Below the pieces are notes generated by a model, which saw nothing but the letters and a program-made list of their open reading frames with translations, did not search any database and had not been told where the DNA came from. Position numbers and translations under genes: made by a program. From Candidatus Thiomargarita nelsonii (GTDB lineage: Bacteria > Pseudomonadota > Gammaproteobacteria > Beggiatoales > Beggiatoaceae), in contig JSZA02000055.1 of assembly GCA_000785145.2 (NCBI GenBank), forward strand, positions 1 to 47,891: 47,891 nt of DNA, given 5' to 3'. Shown in pieces: positions 34,653-43,357 of the stretch; the first letter of the stretch is position 1; each line of letters begins with the position of its first letter.

Positions 34653-34778
34653 TAAATTAAAGCGAGCCATCATAATACTGACAAGCGATGAAAAATGTTG
34701 ACGTTGCTTGCTATCAAGCACACGAATTCGTTGCACAAATCCTAACAAATAATGGCGTGAAATCGCGGCATCTAAGGG
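34653..34778 (-). pseudogene. Duplicated internal piece of V-ATPase subunit C gene
   Basis: About 125 bases match 29227-29351 in the same orientation with few differences, e.g. GATGAAAAATGTTGACGTTG and TTGCTATCAAGCACACGAAT are identical. The left junction is to GTCCAAGATA, part of a palindromic repeat family, and the right junction is next to a GTGCGTCC element. It encodes no complete domain. Confidence 0.9.
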
Positions 34779-34783
34779 AGCGT

Positions 34784-34862
34784 TCCGGGTGTGTTTTACG
34801 CACCTTGTACGCCCTCAGTGTAGTGATGGCGTGGAAAGATGGTGCGTAGGACACCCGTTAGG
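34784..34862. repeat. GTGCGTCC-family element next to PIN-partner gene
   Basis: GGGTGTGTTTTACGCACC ... GGTGCGTAGGACACCCG, then TTAGGCTATTGGGAAATGCG into the 3' end of the partner gene. This is the third example of the same element-to-gene junction (others near 31236 and 32866). Confidence 0.85.
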
Positions 34863-35069
34863 CTATTGGGAAATGCGATTAGAATGGCGCGTTTTTCTGG
34901 TGCTAGAATCCATCGTGACAAGGTTTAAATTATGTCGTCGCATGAAATCTTGTGCTCCCTGATGAATATAAGCAATTTGTTCTTCCTGCGACATAGATTC
35001 ACACTCTAATCGCAATTTTTCTCGCCATTCTAGAACTTCGGCTAATGATTTGTCAATTTTTAGAGTCAT
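34863..35069 (-). CDS. Small partner (putative antitoxin) of the PIN protein
   Basis: The 68-residue product MTLKIDKSLAEVLEWREKLR ... MSQEEQIAYIHQGAQDFMRR has the layout of small proteins that commonly follow this PIN type (IDKSLxEVxEWKxK near the start, helix to the end). The start overlaps the PIN stop by 17 bases, so the two are coupled. The last ~15 residues (TMDSSTRKTRHSNRISQ) run into the repeat junction and may not be native. Confidence 0.68.
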   Translation of the reverse strand: MTLKIDKSLAEVLEWREKLRLECESMSQEEQIAYIHQGAQDFMRRHNLNLVTMDSSTRKTRHSNRISQ

Positions 35070-35538
35070 TATAACTCACCTCCATCGGGGTTATCAGTTG
35101 AAGGTCTTTTTTGTAACCATTCAACAGGTTGATTGCATTTACTTTTTCTTGACGACGCACGTTGGCGATATGTCGTAAATTCCAACTAACAACGTAATCT
35201 AATTCATTGAAGGTAGCAAAAGCAACGTGCTGTGCATCATAAAGTGCCTTTGGTGGCAAAACTTTATTGTCTATATAAGCGTCTGCTAATTCACTGACTG
35301 CCGATCCTAATAGAAGGATAGTAGGCTGAAATCGATCAATCAAACTTCTTAGTTGAGCCGTTTTCTCCTCAGAAGCCTTGTCAATTTCTTCTAAGACAAC
35401 ATCTGAAATATAGATGTCAAATTGACTTTCTGGTAGAGAATCAAAAAACTGACGAGTCACTGCCATTTTTTCAGGCGCATCATCAGCGTAATAAAAATTC
35501 CATGAAGATGTTTCCAGATAGAGTTTTAGTTCTTTCAT
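35053..35538 (-). CDS. PIN-domain nuclease toxin
   Basis: From M35538: KELKLYLETSSWNFYYADDA, then FDIYISDVVLEEIDKA, ALYDAQHVAFATFNELDYVV, SWNLRHIAN. These supply the acids of the PIN fold (E/D near the start, E in VLEEI, D in LYDAQH, D in ELDYVVSWN), and SWNxxHI is typical. A longer frame up to 35583 merely reads through a palindromic repeat (PRRSASN). It pairs with the small gene behind it as a VapC-like toxin module, probably cutting RNA. Truncated copies of this module lie at 31237 and 32867. Confidence 0.85.
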   Translation of the reverse strand: MKELKLYLETSSWNFYYADDAPEKMAVTRQFFDSLPESQFDIYISDVVLEEIDKASEEKTAQLRSLIDRFQPTILLLGSAVSELADAYIDNKVLPPKALYDAQHVAFATFNELDYVVSWNLRHIANVRRQEKVNAINLLNGYKKDLQLITPMEVSYNDSKN

Positions 35539-35563
35539 TTGGATTAATTTTATTTTAAAATTC

Positions 35564-35613
35564 GACGCAGAGCGTCGAGGCATGCATTCCCACGCAGAGC
35601 GTGGGAACGAGAC
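35564..35613. repeat. GACGCAGAGCGTC and CCCACGCAGAGCGTGGG palindromes
   Basis: The two palindromes occur in tandem (35564-35576 and about 35589-35605), followed by AACGAGA. The same tandem is seen at 41326-41375, and a degraded one at 32178-32227. Confidence 0.85.
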
Positions 35614-35621
35614 GTCCTTTC

Positions 35622-36422
35622 CTATTTCAACTGTTTATCATTTTCAATCATAGCATAAGCCGAGTGATTATGAATGGATTCAAAATTTTCCGATTCAACG
35701 ATGTAACCGGCAATCCGATCATCTTGATTCAATTTTGCGGCAATATCACGCACTATATCTTCAACAAATTTAGGGTTATTATAAGCGTGTTCAGTGACAT
35801 ATTTCTCATCTGGGCGTTTGAGTAAACCATACAATTCACACGATGCCTCTTTTTCAACCAAATCAATGAGATCTTCTATCCATAAAAAGCCATTCGTTTT
35901 AGCGGTTATTGTCACATGGGAACGTTGGTTGTGTGCGCCATAGTCTGAAATTTTTTTAGAGCAAGGACACAAACTGGTCGCGGGAACAACGACTTTGACC
36001 GTTATTGATGGTGTTTCTCCTGTGATTTCACCGATAAATGTCACTTCATAATCAAGTAAACTTTTTACGCCAGAAATAGGTGCCGTTTTTCGGACAAAAT
36101 AGTTGAAAATCATTTCAATATGCCCAGACTCGGCTTCTAAACGCTTGTTCATTTCCACAAGCATCTGTTTAAACGATTCTACCGTAATTTCATATTCATG
36201 CTCGTTGAGGATTTCTACAAACCGCGACATGTGTGTGCCCTTGAAATCATGTGGCAAGTTCACGTACATATTGAAATTAGCGATTGTATGTTGTTCACGT
36301 CCAGAGCGATCTTTGACACGCACAGGATATTTAATGTCTTTGATGCCTACTTTATCAATCGCAAGACGGCGCGTGTCTACACTATTTTGAACATCGGGCA
36401 TCTGAGTAACGGGTTGATTCAT
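35622..36422 (-). CDS. folE2: GTP cyclohydrolase I type IB (FolE2)
   Basis: The product carries the FolE2 landmarks: [20 protein letters not shown], then [21 protein letters not shown], the metal-ligand/active Cys in [20 protein letters not shown] and QRSHVTI, and a terminal [16 protein letters not shown]. It catalyses GTP to 7,8-dihydroneopterin triphosphate, the first step of folate (and queuosine) synthesis; FolE2 enzymes can use metals other than zinc. ATG 36422 (MNQPVTQMP) has AGGA 8 bases ahead; the frame runs further upstream without support. It follows dxs by about 60 bases on the same strand. Confidence 0.96.
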   Translation of the reverse strand: MNQPVTQMPDVQNSVDTRRLAIDKVGIKDIKYPVRVKDRSGREQHTIANFNMYVNLPHDFKGTHMSRFVEILNEHEYEITVESFKQMLVEMNKRLEAESGHIEMIFNYFVRKTAPISGVKSLLDYEVTFIGEITGETPSITVKVVVPATSLCPCSKKISDYGAHNQRSHVTITAKTNGFLWIEDLIDLVEKEASCELYGLLKRPDEKYVTEHAYNNPKFVEDIVRDIAAKLNQDDRIAGYIVESENFESIHNHSAYAMIENDKQLK

Positions 36423-36458
36423 GGTAAAAATCCTCTGATTGTTCAAAGGGGCAGGATC

Positions 36459-36471
36459 GACGCAGAGCGTC
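36459..36471. repeat. GACGCAGAGCGTC palindrome
   Basis: A single 13-base copy between dxs and folE2. Confidence 0.8.
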
Positions 36472-36480
36472 GCGTGAAAA

Positions 36481-38421
36481 TTATGCTTGTAACTTGTTCA
36501 AATGTTTATTAATGGCATCTACAATTCCCTGAGCATCTAATCCACATTTTGCCAACAGCGTAGCGGTATCACCGTGTTCAACAAAGCGATCTGGTAAACC
36601 TAAATTTAAAACGGGCTGCGCCTGTGGTTGTAAATATTCGTTCACTGCACTACCCGCTCCACCCATGATGACATTTTCTTCCAGCGTCACCAAAAGATCA
36701 TGTTGTTGTGCCATTTGCTTGAGCATTTCAACATCTAAAGGTTTGACAAAACGCATATTGATGACTGTCGCATTTAATTGCTCTGCCGCTTCCAAGGCGA
36801 CTGTTAAGAGTGTTCCAAAAACGAGAAGGGCGACTTTTTCTCCTTTGCGACGTAATTCGGCTTTGCCTATAGGCAAAGTCGTCAATTTTTGTTCAACGGT
36901 TTTACCTACCCCAGCGCCGCGTGGATAACGCACCGCACAAGGTCCATTGTACTGAAAACCAGTCGTTAGCATTTGCCGACACTCGTTTTCATCAGCGGGT
37001 GCCATGATGACCATGTTGGGGATACAGCGCAAATAAGCAAGATCAAAGGTGCCAGCATGTGTAGGGCCATCTGCTCCCACTAATCCGCCACGATCAATGG
37101 CAAATAACACGGATAAATTTTGCAACGCTACGTCATGTATCAATTGATCATAGGCGCGTTGTAAAAAGCTAGAATAAATCGCAACCACAGGTTTTAATCC
37201 TTCACAAGCCAAACCTGCCGCTAAAGTGACGCTATGTTGTTCGGCAATCCCAACATCAAAATAACGATCTGGATACTGTTCTGAAAATTTGACCAAACCT
37301 GAGCCTTCACGCATAGCCGGCGTAATGCCAATTAATCGTTCATCTTCTGCTGCCATATCACAGAGCCAATCACCAAAAATTTGTGTGTAATTTGGTGCTT
37401 TGGCAGATTTGGCCACCATTTCGCCGGTTTTTGGATTAAAGGGAGTGACTCCATGATAAATGCAGGGTTCGTCTTCAGCACTTGGAAAACCTTTACCTTT
37501 TTGGGTGACAACGTGTAAAAATTGTGGACCGGCTAAAGATTTTACATTCTTTAATGTTTTCAATAATGTAGGTAAATCATGTCCATCAACAGGGCCAATA
37601 TAATTAAAGCCAAATTCCTCAAACAGTGTCCCCGGTATTATCATGCCTTTCATGTGTTCTTCGGTACGTTTTGCCAATTCTCGCATAGTTGGCAGACGTT
37701 GCAAGAGTTGTTTACTGCCTTCGCGCATTGATGCGTAAAACGGGCTCGACAACAGTTTTGCCAAATAATTAGACAATCCACCAACATTTGGCGAAATCGA
37801 CATTTTATTGTCATTTAAAATAACTAATAAATTAGCATCCAAATCGCCGCCATGATTGAGTGCCTCAAACGCCATGCCTGCCGTCATAGCACCATCACCA
37901 ATAATTGCCACAACTTTACGATCTAAACCCAATTGGTGATTGGCAATCGCCATGCCCAAGGCTGCACTGATCGATGTACTTGAATGCCCCACGCCAAAGG
38001 AGTCATAAATACTTTCGTCGCGCTTAGGAAATCCAGTAATTCCATCAGATTGGCGCAGAGTGGACATGGCAGAACGCCGTCCAGTGAGGATTTTATGGGG
38101 ATAACTTTGATGTCCGACATCCCAAACAAGGCGATCATCAGGCGTGTTAAAAACGTAATGGAGGGCGATGGTGAGTTCAATCACTCCTAAATTTGAGGCA
38201 AAATGCCCGCCAGTGCGGCTTAAAGTGTTGATTAAAAATTGACGTAATTCTATGGCTAAATGGGGCAATTGTTGTTCTGACAATTGACGTAGTTGGACAG
38301 GTGTGTCGATCTGTTCTAGTAATGGTGGATTCATTTTAGCCGGCTTATGTAATGCCCGTTCAGGCAAGTCGCACGGTTGAGTGTGCGTTGGGATTTCTTC
38401 TAGTAGTATTTGAGTCGTCAT
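36481..38421 (-). CDS. dxs: 1-deoxy-D-xylulose-5-phosphate synthase
   Basis: This thiamine-diphosphate enzyme joins pyruvate and glyceraldehyde-3-phosphate in the MEP isoprenoid pathway. Seen: [54 protein letters not shown], the cofactor motif [19 protein letters not shown] ending in NDN, and the second half [19 protein letters not shown] and [15 protein letters not shown]. At 646 residues it has ~25 more at the N-terminus than usual; ATG 38334 (MNPPLLEQI) is an alternative start close to the family norm. Complete. Confidence 0.97.
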   Translation of the reverse strand: MTTQILLEEIPTHTQPCDLPERALHKPAKMNPPLLEQIDTPVQLRQLSEQQLPHLAIELRQFLINTLSRTGGHFASNLGVIELTIALHYVFNTPDDRLVWDVGHQSYPHKILTGRRSAMSTLRQSDGITGFPKRDESIYDSFGVGHSSTSISAALGMAIANHQLGLDRKVVAIIGDGAMTAGMAFEALNHGGDLDANLLVILNDNKMSISPNVGGLSNYLAKLLSSPFYASMREGSKQLLQRLPTMRELAKRTEEHMKGMIIPGTLFEEFGFNYIGPVDGHDLPTLLKTLKNVKSLAGPQFLHVVTQKGKGFPSAEDEPCIYHGVTPFNPKTGEMVAKSAKAPNYTQIFGDWLCDMAAEDERLIGITPAMREGSGLVKFSEQYPDRYFDVGIAEQHSVTLAAGLACEGLKPVVAIYSSFLQRAYDQLIHDVALQNLSVLFAIDRGGLVGADGPTHAGTFDLAYLRCIPNMVIMAPADENECRQMLTTGFQYNGPCAVRYPRGAGVGKTVEQKLTTLPIGKAELRRKGEKVALLVFGTLLTVALEAAEQLNATVINMRFVKPLDVEMLKQMAQQHDLLVTLEENVIMGGAGSAVNEYLQPQAQPVLNLGLPDRFVEHGDTATLLAKCGLDAQGIVDAINKHLNKLQA

Positions 38422-38583
38422 ATTAAGATAATATAAACAAAAAAAAGTAATGATCGCGCTTTATGCACAATCTTGCAAACTACAGGGATAAGTCAAAACC
38501 GATTTCGTTATTTCGGGAAATCGTCCCTCATTCCCGAAACAACTCAACTAAAGTATTGCAATTTCCATACCATTCATAAATAG

Positions 38584-39282
38584 CTATTTGTCTCTATTTT
38601 CAGATTCCGGTTCGTTGACGCTATCTAACACAACGGGATTATTGTCTTTTTCTTCAAGCTCTACCTGCTCTACATTAAGTGCCTCTTTGTTTCTATTTTC
38701 ATCTATATTTTCAGATTCAGGCTCGTTAACGCTATCCTTGTCTTTTTCTTCAACATCGGGGGGTGTGTCCTTGAGTTCTATCAACGGCGGTAAGTCATTA
38801 AGATTTTTTAAATTAAAATAATTGAGAAAGCCACGGGTTGTGCCATATAAAGCCGGACGACCGGGTGTCTCACGATGCGCCAGCACTCTTATCCAATTAT
38901 AATCTTGTAATCTTTTGATAAGATCAGTACTCACACTAATACCACGTATGGTCTCAATTTCGCTGCGAGTGATGGGTTGACGGTAGGCAATAATGGCGAT
39001 AGTTTCCAATAAGGCGCGTGAATAACGGGGCGTGCGTTCAGGTTGTAGGCGTTTTAGCCAAGGCGTTAAGTTTTGTTTGGTCTGAAAGCGATAACCGCTG
39101 GCAACTTCGACCAGTTCTATGCCCCGATCGGCATAATCTTCGCTCAATTCTCGCAGCGTAGCTCGGAGCAGACTACGTTCAGGACGTTCCCCTTCTGGAA
39201 ATAAGTCGAGGAAATGGTCAATCATGAGTGGTTTGCCAGCGGTGAATAAGGCGGCTTCAATGATGGATTTTAGGGATGTCAT
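38584..39282 (-). CDS. scpB: Segregation and condensation protein B
   Basis: The two winged-helix domains are seen as SLKSIIEAALFTAGKPL, RYSRALLETIAIIAYRQPIT and EIETIRGISVSTDLIKRL, ending with GRPALYGTTRGFLNYFNLKN. It associates with ScpA and SMC in chromosome condensation. The C-terminal ~60 residues are acidic and contain a repeat (DSVNEPESEN occurs twice). The start overlaps the end of scpA by 26 bases, fitting coupled translation. Confidence 0.95.
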   Translation of the reverse strand: MTSLKSIIEAALFTAGKPLMIDHFLDLFPEGERPERSLLRATLRELSEDYADRGIELVEVASGYRFQTKQNLTPWLKRLQPERTPRYSRALLETIAIIAYRQPITRSEIETIRGISVSTDLIKRLQDYNWIRVLAHRETPGRPALYGTTRGFLNYFNLKNLNDLPPLIELKDTPPDVEEKDKDSVNEPESENIDENRNKEALNVEQVELEEKDNNPVVLDSVNEPESENRDK

Positions 39283-40054
39283 TTATTTTGAGAACCTCTA
39301 TCATGCCAAAAGTTTGCTGCTGAACCAGTTGTATTAATGACTCTTTAGTCAATTCTAATATAGCTAATAAGGTGACAACCACACCAGAACGACCTTCTTC
39401 AAGCGTAAAACAATCCACAAATTCAATGCGAGAAGACGTTTTTAGCGTTTCTAAAATGAAACTCATACGTTCTCGCACAGAGAGAGGTTCACGTATCACT
39501 TGATGTGAACTAAACAAGTTTGCCCGTTCCATCACATCTCGCATTCCTTCCAACAAGGCCGACCAACTGATGTCAGGTAGGATGATTTCTTTTTCAATTT
39601 CAGGGGGTTCCACTGAAACTGCCCAAAAATCTCGCCCCATCTGAGCTAAAGCGTCTAAATCTTGTGCTGCCTGTTTATATTGTGCATATTCACGCAATTG
39701 TTGTACTAATTGAGTGCGTGGATCAGAATTTTCTTCAACGTCTTTAGCTGTCGGTAACAAGAGGCGAGATTTAATTTCCATTAATACCGCTGCCATCAGT
39801 AGATATTCTGCCGCTAAATCCAGATTTAATTCTTGCATTAAGTCAACATATTGCAAATATTGCTGGGTAATTTCGGCAATGGGAATATCAAGAATGTCCA
39901 GATTTTGATGTTGTATCAAATACAACAATAAATCGAGCGGACCTTCAAAACTTTCAAGAAAGACTTGTAGGGCATCAGGTGGCACATATAGATCAGTTGG
40001 CCAATTCTCAAGTGCTGTCCCCTGCACAATGGCAGGGCTCAATTCTTTGGTCAT
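39257..40054 (-). CDS. scpA: Segregation and condensation protein A (kleisin)
   Basis: The kleisin N-terminus is VFLESFEGPLDLLLYLIQHQ, followed by DILDIPIAEITQQYLQYVDL and LAAEYLLMAAVLMEIKSRLL, all hallmarks of ScpA. The C-terminal winged helix (VVTLLAILELTKESLIQLVQ) would close the SMC ring. 265 residues, normal length. It starts directly at the trpS stop and overlaps scpB. Confidence 0.96.
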   Translation of the reverse strand: MTKELSPAIVQGTALENWPTDLYVPPDALQVFLESFEGPLDLLLYLIQHQNLDILDIPIAEITQQYLQYVDLMQELNLDLAAEYLLMAAVLMEIKSRLLLPTAKDVEENSDPRTQLVQQLREYAQYKQAAQDLDALAQMGRDFWAVSVEPPEIEKEIILPDISWSALLEGMRDVMERANLFSSHQVIREPLSVRERMSFILETLKTSSRIEFVDCFTLEEGRSGVVVTLLAILELTKESLIQLVQQQTFGMIEVLKINDIPKIHH

Positions 40055-41254
40055 TTAACGGTACATCAGTCCCATGACTTGTCGTACTTCTTCAAGAGTT
40101 TCAGAGGCGGCAGCGCGGACTTCTTCGCAGCCTTCGGCTATTATCGCTTTCACTGATTCTGGCTCTTCAATGTAACGCTTGGCACGTTCTTGAATCGGTG
40201 CTAATTCTGCTAATATGGCCTTTATTATCGGTTGTTTGCATTCTATGCAGCCTATCCCAGCACTGCGACAACCGTTTTGTACCCAGCTTTTGACTACTTC
40301 ATTGGAGTAAATTTGATGGAATTGCCACACGGGACATTTTTCCGGTGAGCCGGGATCAGTGCGCCGCACTCGCGCCGGATCGGTCCGCATGGTGCGTATC
40401 TTTTTTTCTACGCTGGCAGGCTCTTCACGCAGGCTAATGGTGTTATTGTAGGATTTGGACATTTTTTGTCCATCCAAGCCTGGCATTTTAGCGGTTGGCG
40501 TCAACAAAGCTTCCGGTTCAGGCAAAATGGTTTTAGTTTCGCCTTCTAAATAACCTAATAGACGCTTTTTGTCGCCAAGAGAGACATTTTGCAGAGTTTC
40601 CACTAGGGCTTGGCCAGTACTTAACGCTTCATCAATGCCATGTTCTTGATAGCTTTTTCTTAATTGTTTGTAAAGTTTCGCATTTTTTTTGCCCATTTTA
40701 CGGATCGCGTCTTTAGCCTTTTTTTCAAAATTCGGTTCGCGTCCGTAAAAATGATTGAAGCGTCGCGCTATTTCGCGGGTCAATTCCACATGCGCCACTT
40801 GATCTTCTCCGACGGGCACTTTGCTGGCTTTGTAAACCAAAATATCGGCACTTTGTAGCAGTGGATAGCCTAGAAATCCATAAGTGGCTAAATCTTTTTC
40901 CTTGAGTTTTTCTTGTTGATCTTTGTAAGTCGGGATACGTTCTAACCAACTGAGCGGCGTAGACATTGATAAGAGTAAATGCAGTTCAGCATGTTCGGGC
41001 ACTCTAGATTGAATAAATAAGGTGGCTTCACCGGGATTAATGCCGACTGCTAACCAGTCTATCACCATATCCCAGACACTTTGAGCGATGACCTTGGTAT
41101 TCCTATATTCTGTGGTGAGGGCGTGCCAATCGGCAACGAAAAAGTAACATTGATATTGGTGTTGTAGTTCGAGCCAATTTTTGAGTACGCCATGATAATG
41201 GCCTAAATGTAATTGACCCGTCGGTCGCATACCCGATAAGACGCGCTGTGACAT
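40055..41254 (-). CDS. trpS: Tryptophanyl-tRNA synthetase
   Basis: Class I aminoacyl-tRNA synthetase motifs are present: SGMRPTGQLHLGHYHGVLKN (HIGH-like HLGH) and the KMSKS loop LDGQKMSKSYNN. YLPLLQSADILVYKA-like GYPLLQSADILVYKASKVPV and EDQVAHVELTREIARRFN are typical of TrpS. At 399 residues it is longer than the ~335 of E. coli-type enzymes, because of a helical insertion (about residues 150-230) found in some gammaproteobacterial forms. Confidence 0.96.
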   Translation of the reverse strand: MSQRVLSGMRPTGQLHLGHYHGVLKNWLELQHQYQCYFFVADWHALTTEYRNTKVIAQSVWDMVIDWLAVGINPGEATLFIQSRVPEHAELHLLLSMSTPLSWLERIPTYKDQQEKLKEKDLATYGFLGYPLLQSADILVYKASKVPVGEDQVAHVELTREIARRFNHFYGREPNFEKKAKDAIRKMGKKNAKLYKQLRKSYQEHGIDEALSTGQALVETLQNVSLGDKKRLLGYLEGETKTILPEPEALLTPTAKMPGLDGQKMSKSYNNTISLREEPASVEKKIRTMRTDPARVRRTDPGSPEKCPVWQFHQIYSNEVVKSWVQNGCRSAGIGCIECKQPIIKAILAELAPIQERAKRYIEEPESVKAIIAEGCEEVRAAASETLEEVRQVMGLMYR

Positions 41255-41325
41255 AGATAATTGGTTTCCTTAAAATTCAAAGAAATCCTATATGGGATTT
41301 CTAAGGCGATGTGCATTTAACACGC

Positions 41326-41377
41326 GACGCAGAGCGTCGCTACAGGCATTCCCACGCAGAGCGTGGGAACGAGAAAT
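41326..41377. repeat. Tandem GACGCAGAGCGTC / CCCACGCAGAGCGTGGG palindromes
   Basis: First palindrome 41326-41338, second 41351-41367, then AACGAGA. It lies between the M50 protease stop and trpS, and may act as a terminator or RNA-stability element. Confidence 0.85.
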
Positions 41378-41386
41378 ATTAATTAA

Positions 41387-42040
41387 TTATGCAAGACCAA
41401 CAAACCATAAGAATTGTTGGGACATAAAATTGAGCATGGGCAATAAAACATCTTGCAAGATGCCCGTTAGTAGCAAGACGACGAGAATGATTAATCCAAA
41501 GGGCTCAAGCCGTCCAAATGAGTAAGCCAAATTGGGGGGTAAAGCACTATGAAGCACTCGTCCGCCATCCAATGGCAATATCGGCAGTAAATTTAATATC
41601 ATTAAAATGCCATTAATTACGATACCAGCATAGCCCATATAGATTAAAAAAACGGCTACTGGAAAAGCGTCAGTGAGGAGCAAACCAAATTTAACAATGA
41701 TAGTCCAAAAGATGGCCATCAATAAATTAGCCCCTGGTCCAGCTAATGCCACTAAGGCCATATCACGACGGACTTGTCTCAAGCGATTAAAATTGACAGG
41801 TACAGGCTTAGCCCAACCAAACACAAAGCCAGTCGTTGCGAACAATAGCAACGGTAATAGCACCGTGCCTATCGGATCGATGTGACTTATCGGATTTAAG
41901 GTAATACGACCTAAGCGATAGGCGGTATCATCACCGAGTTTGAAGGCAACCCAACCATGCGCCACTTCATGTACTGTGATAGCAAACAGCACTGGCAATA
42001 TCCAGATTGTCACTTGTTGTAAAGTGGTTAATTCTTCCAT
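41387..42040 (-). CDS. Site-2 protease family (M50) membrane metallopeptidase
   Basis: The zinc motif HEVAHG (in FAITVHEVAHGWVAFKLG) and the second ligand motif NLLPILPLDGGRVLHSAL identify a site-2-type protease without a PDZ domain. Five to six hydrophobic segments are present. Members of this compact group (about 215 residues) are widespread next to trpS and yciO in gammaproteobacteria. Substrate unknown; expected to cut within the membrane. Confidence 0.92.
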   Translation of the reverse strand: MEELTTLQQVTIWILPVLFAITVHEVAHGWVAFKLGDDTAYRLGRITLNPISHIDPIGTVLLPLLLFATTGFVFGWAKPVPVNFNRLRQVRRDMALVALAGPGANLLMAIFWTIIVKFGLLLTDAFPVAVFLIYMGYAGIVINGILMILNLLPILPLDGGRVLHSALPPNLAYSFGRLEPFGLIILVVLLLTGILQDVLLPMLNFMSQQFLWFVGLA

Positions 42041-42043
42041 TTT

Positions 42044-42658
42044 TCAGTTATCAAACGCCCCTTTACCATGCCGGAGTATTTGGGGCGGATCAGTCATCAT
42101 ATTAACAACAGTAGTGGCTTCAAATCCACAATGTCCCCCATCTATGATCATATCAACCTGTTTAGCCAATAACTCCCTTATTGTATCAGGCTCTGTTTCA
42201 GGTATCTCTTTGCCCGGCATGATCAGAGTGGAACTCATAATCGGCTCGCCTAATGTGCCTAAAATGGCTTGAACAATGGCATGATCGGGTACACGTAAGC
42301 CAATGGTTTTACGCTTAGGATTTTGCAAACGACGTGGCACTTCATGGCTGGCTTTTAGTATAAACGTGTAAGGACCAGGCGTGAGTGCCTTCATTTGGCG
42401 AAATGCGCTATTATCGACTTTCGCGTATGTGGCAATCTCAGAAAGATCGTTGCATACCAAGGTAAAGTTATGCTCTTTATCTATTTGGCGAATCTGACTC
42501 ATTCGCTCCATTGCGGCTTTATCGCCGATATGGCAACCCAGTGCATAACAGGAATCGGTCGGATATACCATCAATCCCCCAGAACGTATAATATCAACCA
42601 CTTGATTGATAAGCAGTTTTTGTGGATTTGTTGGGTGGATAGTCAAAAATTGACTCAT
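42044..42658 (-). CDS. yciO: YciO-type YrdC/Sua5-fold protein
   Basis: The start SQFLTIHPTNPQKLLINQVV, then IIRSGGLMVYPTDSCYALGC, MERMSQIRQIDKEHNFTLVC, TPGPYTFILKASHEVPRRL and KRKTIGLRVPDH closely follow E. coli YciO. The fold is that of the threonylcarbamoyl-AMP synthases used for tRNA t6A; YciO itself is a weaker or side activity. Length normal. Confidence 0.93.
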   Translation of the reverse strand: MSQFLTIHPTNPQKLLINQVVDIIRSGGLMVYPTDSCYALGCHIGDKAAMERMSQIRQIDKEHNFTLVCNDLSEIATYAKVDNSAFRQMKALTPGPYTFILKASHEVPRRLQNPKRKTIGLRVPDHAIVQAILGTLGEPIMSSTLIMPGKEIPETEPDTIRELLAKQVDMIIDGGHCGFEATTVVNMMTDPPQILRHGKGAFDN

Positions 42659-42660
42659 AA

Positions 42661-43329
42661 TTAATTTTCAGTTGAGAGAGATTTATCTTGGCATTGGTAA
42701 AGTAAATCCCACACGCCATGCCCTAAACGTAAGCCACGCTGTTCAAATTTAGTCAAAGGACGTTCAGGCGGACGGGGTGCAAAACCACCTACACAATTGA
42801 TAAAAAAAGGCGCATCCTCTAAAACCTCTAACATTTGTTCCGCATAGGCTTTCCAATCGGTCGCTAAATGTAGAGAGCCCCCAAATTTTATTCGTTGCCC
42901 CAATAACTTGACAAATTCGGCTTGTAACAGTCGGCGTTTATCATGCCGCCTTTTTGGCCAAGGATCGGGAAAAAACAGATAAACGCTATCCAAACTATGC
43001 ACTGGCAAATGGTCTTGCAAGATTTCCACGGCATCAGCACACATCACCCGAACATTACTCAACTCAGCAGCTTCTATCTGCAATAAGAGATGACCAACGC
43101 CGGGACGATACATGTCAATACCTAGATAGTCATTTTCAGGATGCGCCTTTGCCATCGTCACCAAAGCCTCACCATTCCCAAAACCGATTTCCAAGTGTTT
43201 TTCGGCATCTCGCCCAAATAAGGCATTTAAATCTCGCACCGTTTCCACGCCGTAATGAGGCCATAAAATGTCTAGGGCGCGTTGTTGACCAGGGGTGACA
43301 CGTCCGCGACGGACACAACTATGAATCAT
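42661..43329 (-). CDS. trmB: tRNA (guanine-N7)-methyltransferase
   Basis: The SAM motif is HLEIGFGNGEALVTMAK, the acidic loop YLGIDMYRPGVGHLL, and the family signature VYLFFPDPWPKRRHDKRRLL is complete, followed by FGGSLHLATDWKAYAEQML and the C-terminal TKFEQRGLRLGHGVWDLLY. It forms m7G46 in tRNA. Follows thiG, the usual gammaproteobacterial order. Confidence 0.96.
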   Translation of the reverse strand: MIHSCVRRGRVTPGQQRALDILWPHYGVETVRDLNALFGRDAEKHLEIGFGNGEALVTMAKAHPENDYLGIDMYRPGVGHLLLQIEAAELSNVRVMCADAVEILQDHLPVHSLDSVYLFFPDPWPKRRHDKRRLLQAEFVKLLGQRIKFGGSLHLATDWKAYAEQMLEVLEDAPFFINCVGGFAPRPPERPLTKFEQRGLRLGHGVWDLLYQCQDKSLSTEN

Positions 43330-43357
43330 GTTATCAGTTATCAGTTATCAGTTATCA
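43330..43357. repeat. Four tandem GTTATCA heptamers
   Basis: GTTATCA repeated four times without gaps fills the 25 bases between trmB and thiG, and the last copy supplies the thiG stop (TGA in the minus sense). A slippage-prone microsatellite. Confidence 0.95.

Noticed and set aside
43330..43357. Tandem repeat considered as a CRISPR fragment
   Set aside because: Seven-base units with no spacers; simple microsatellite.
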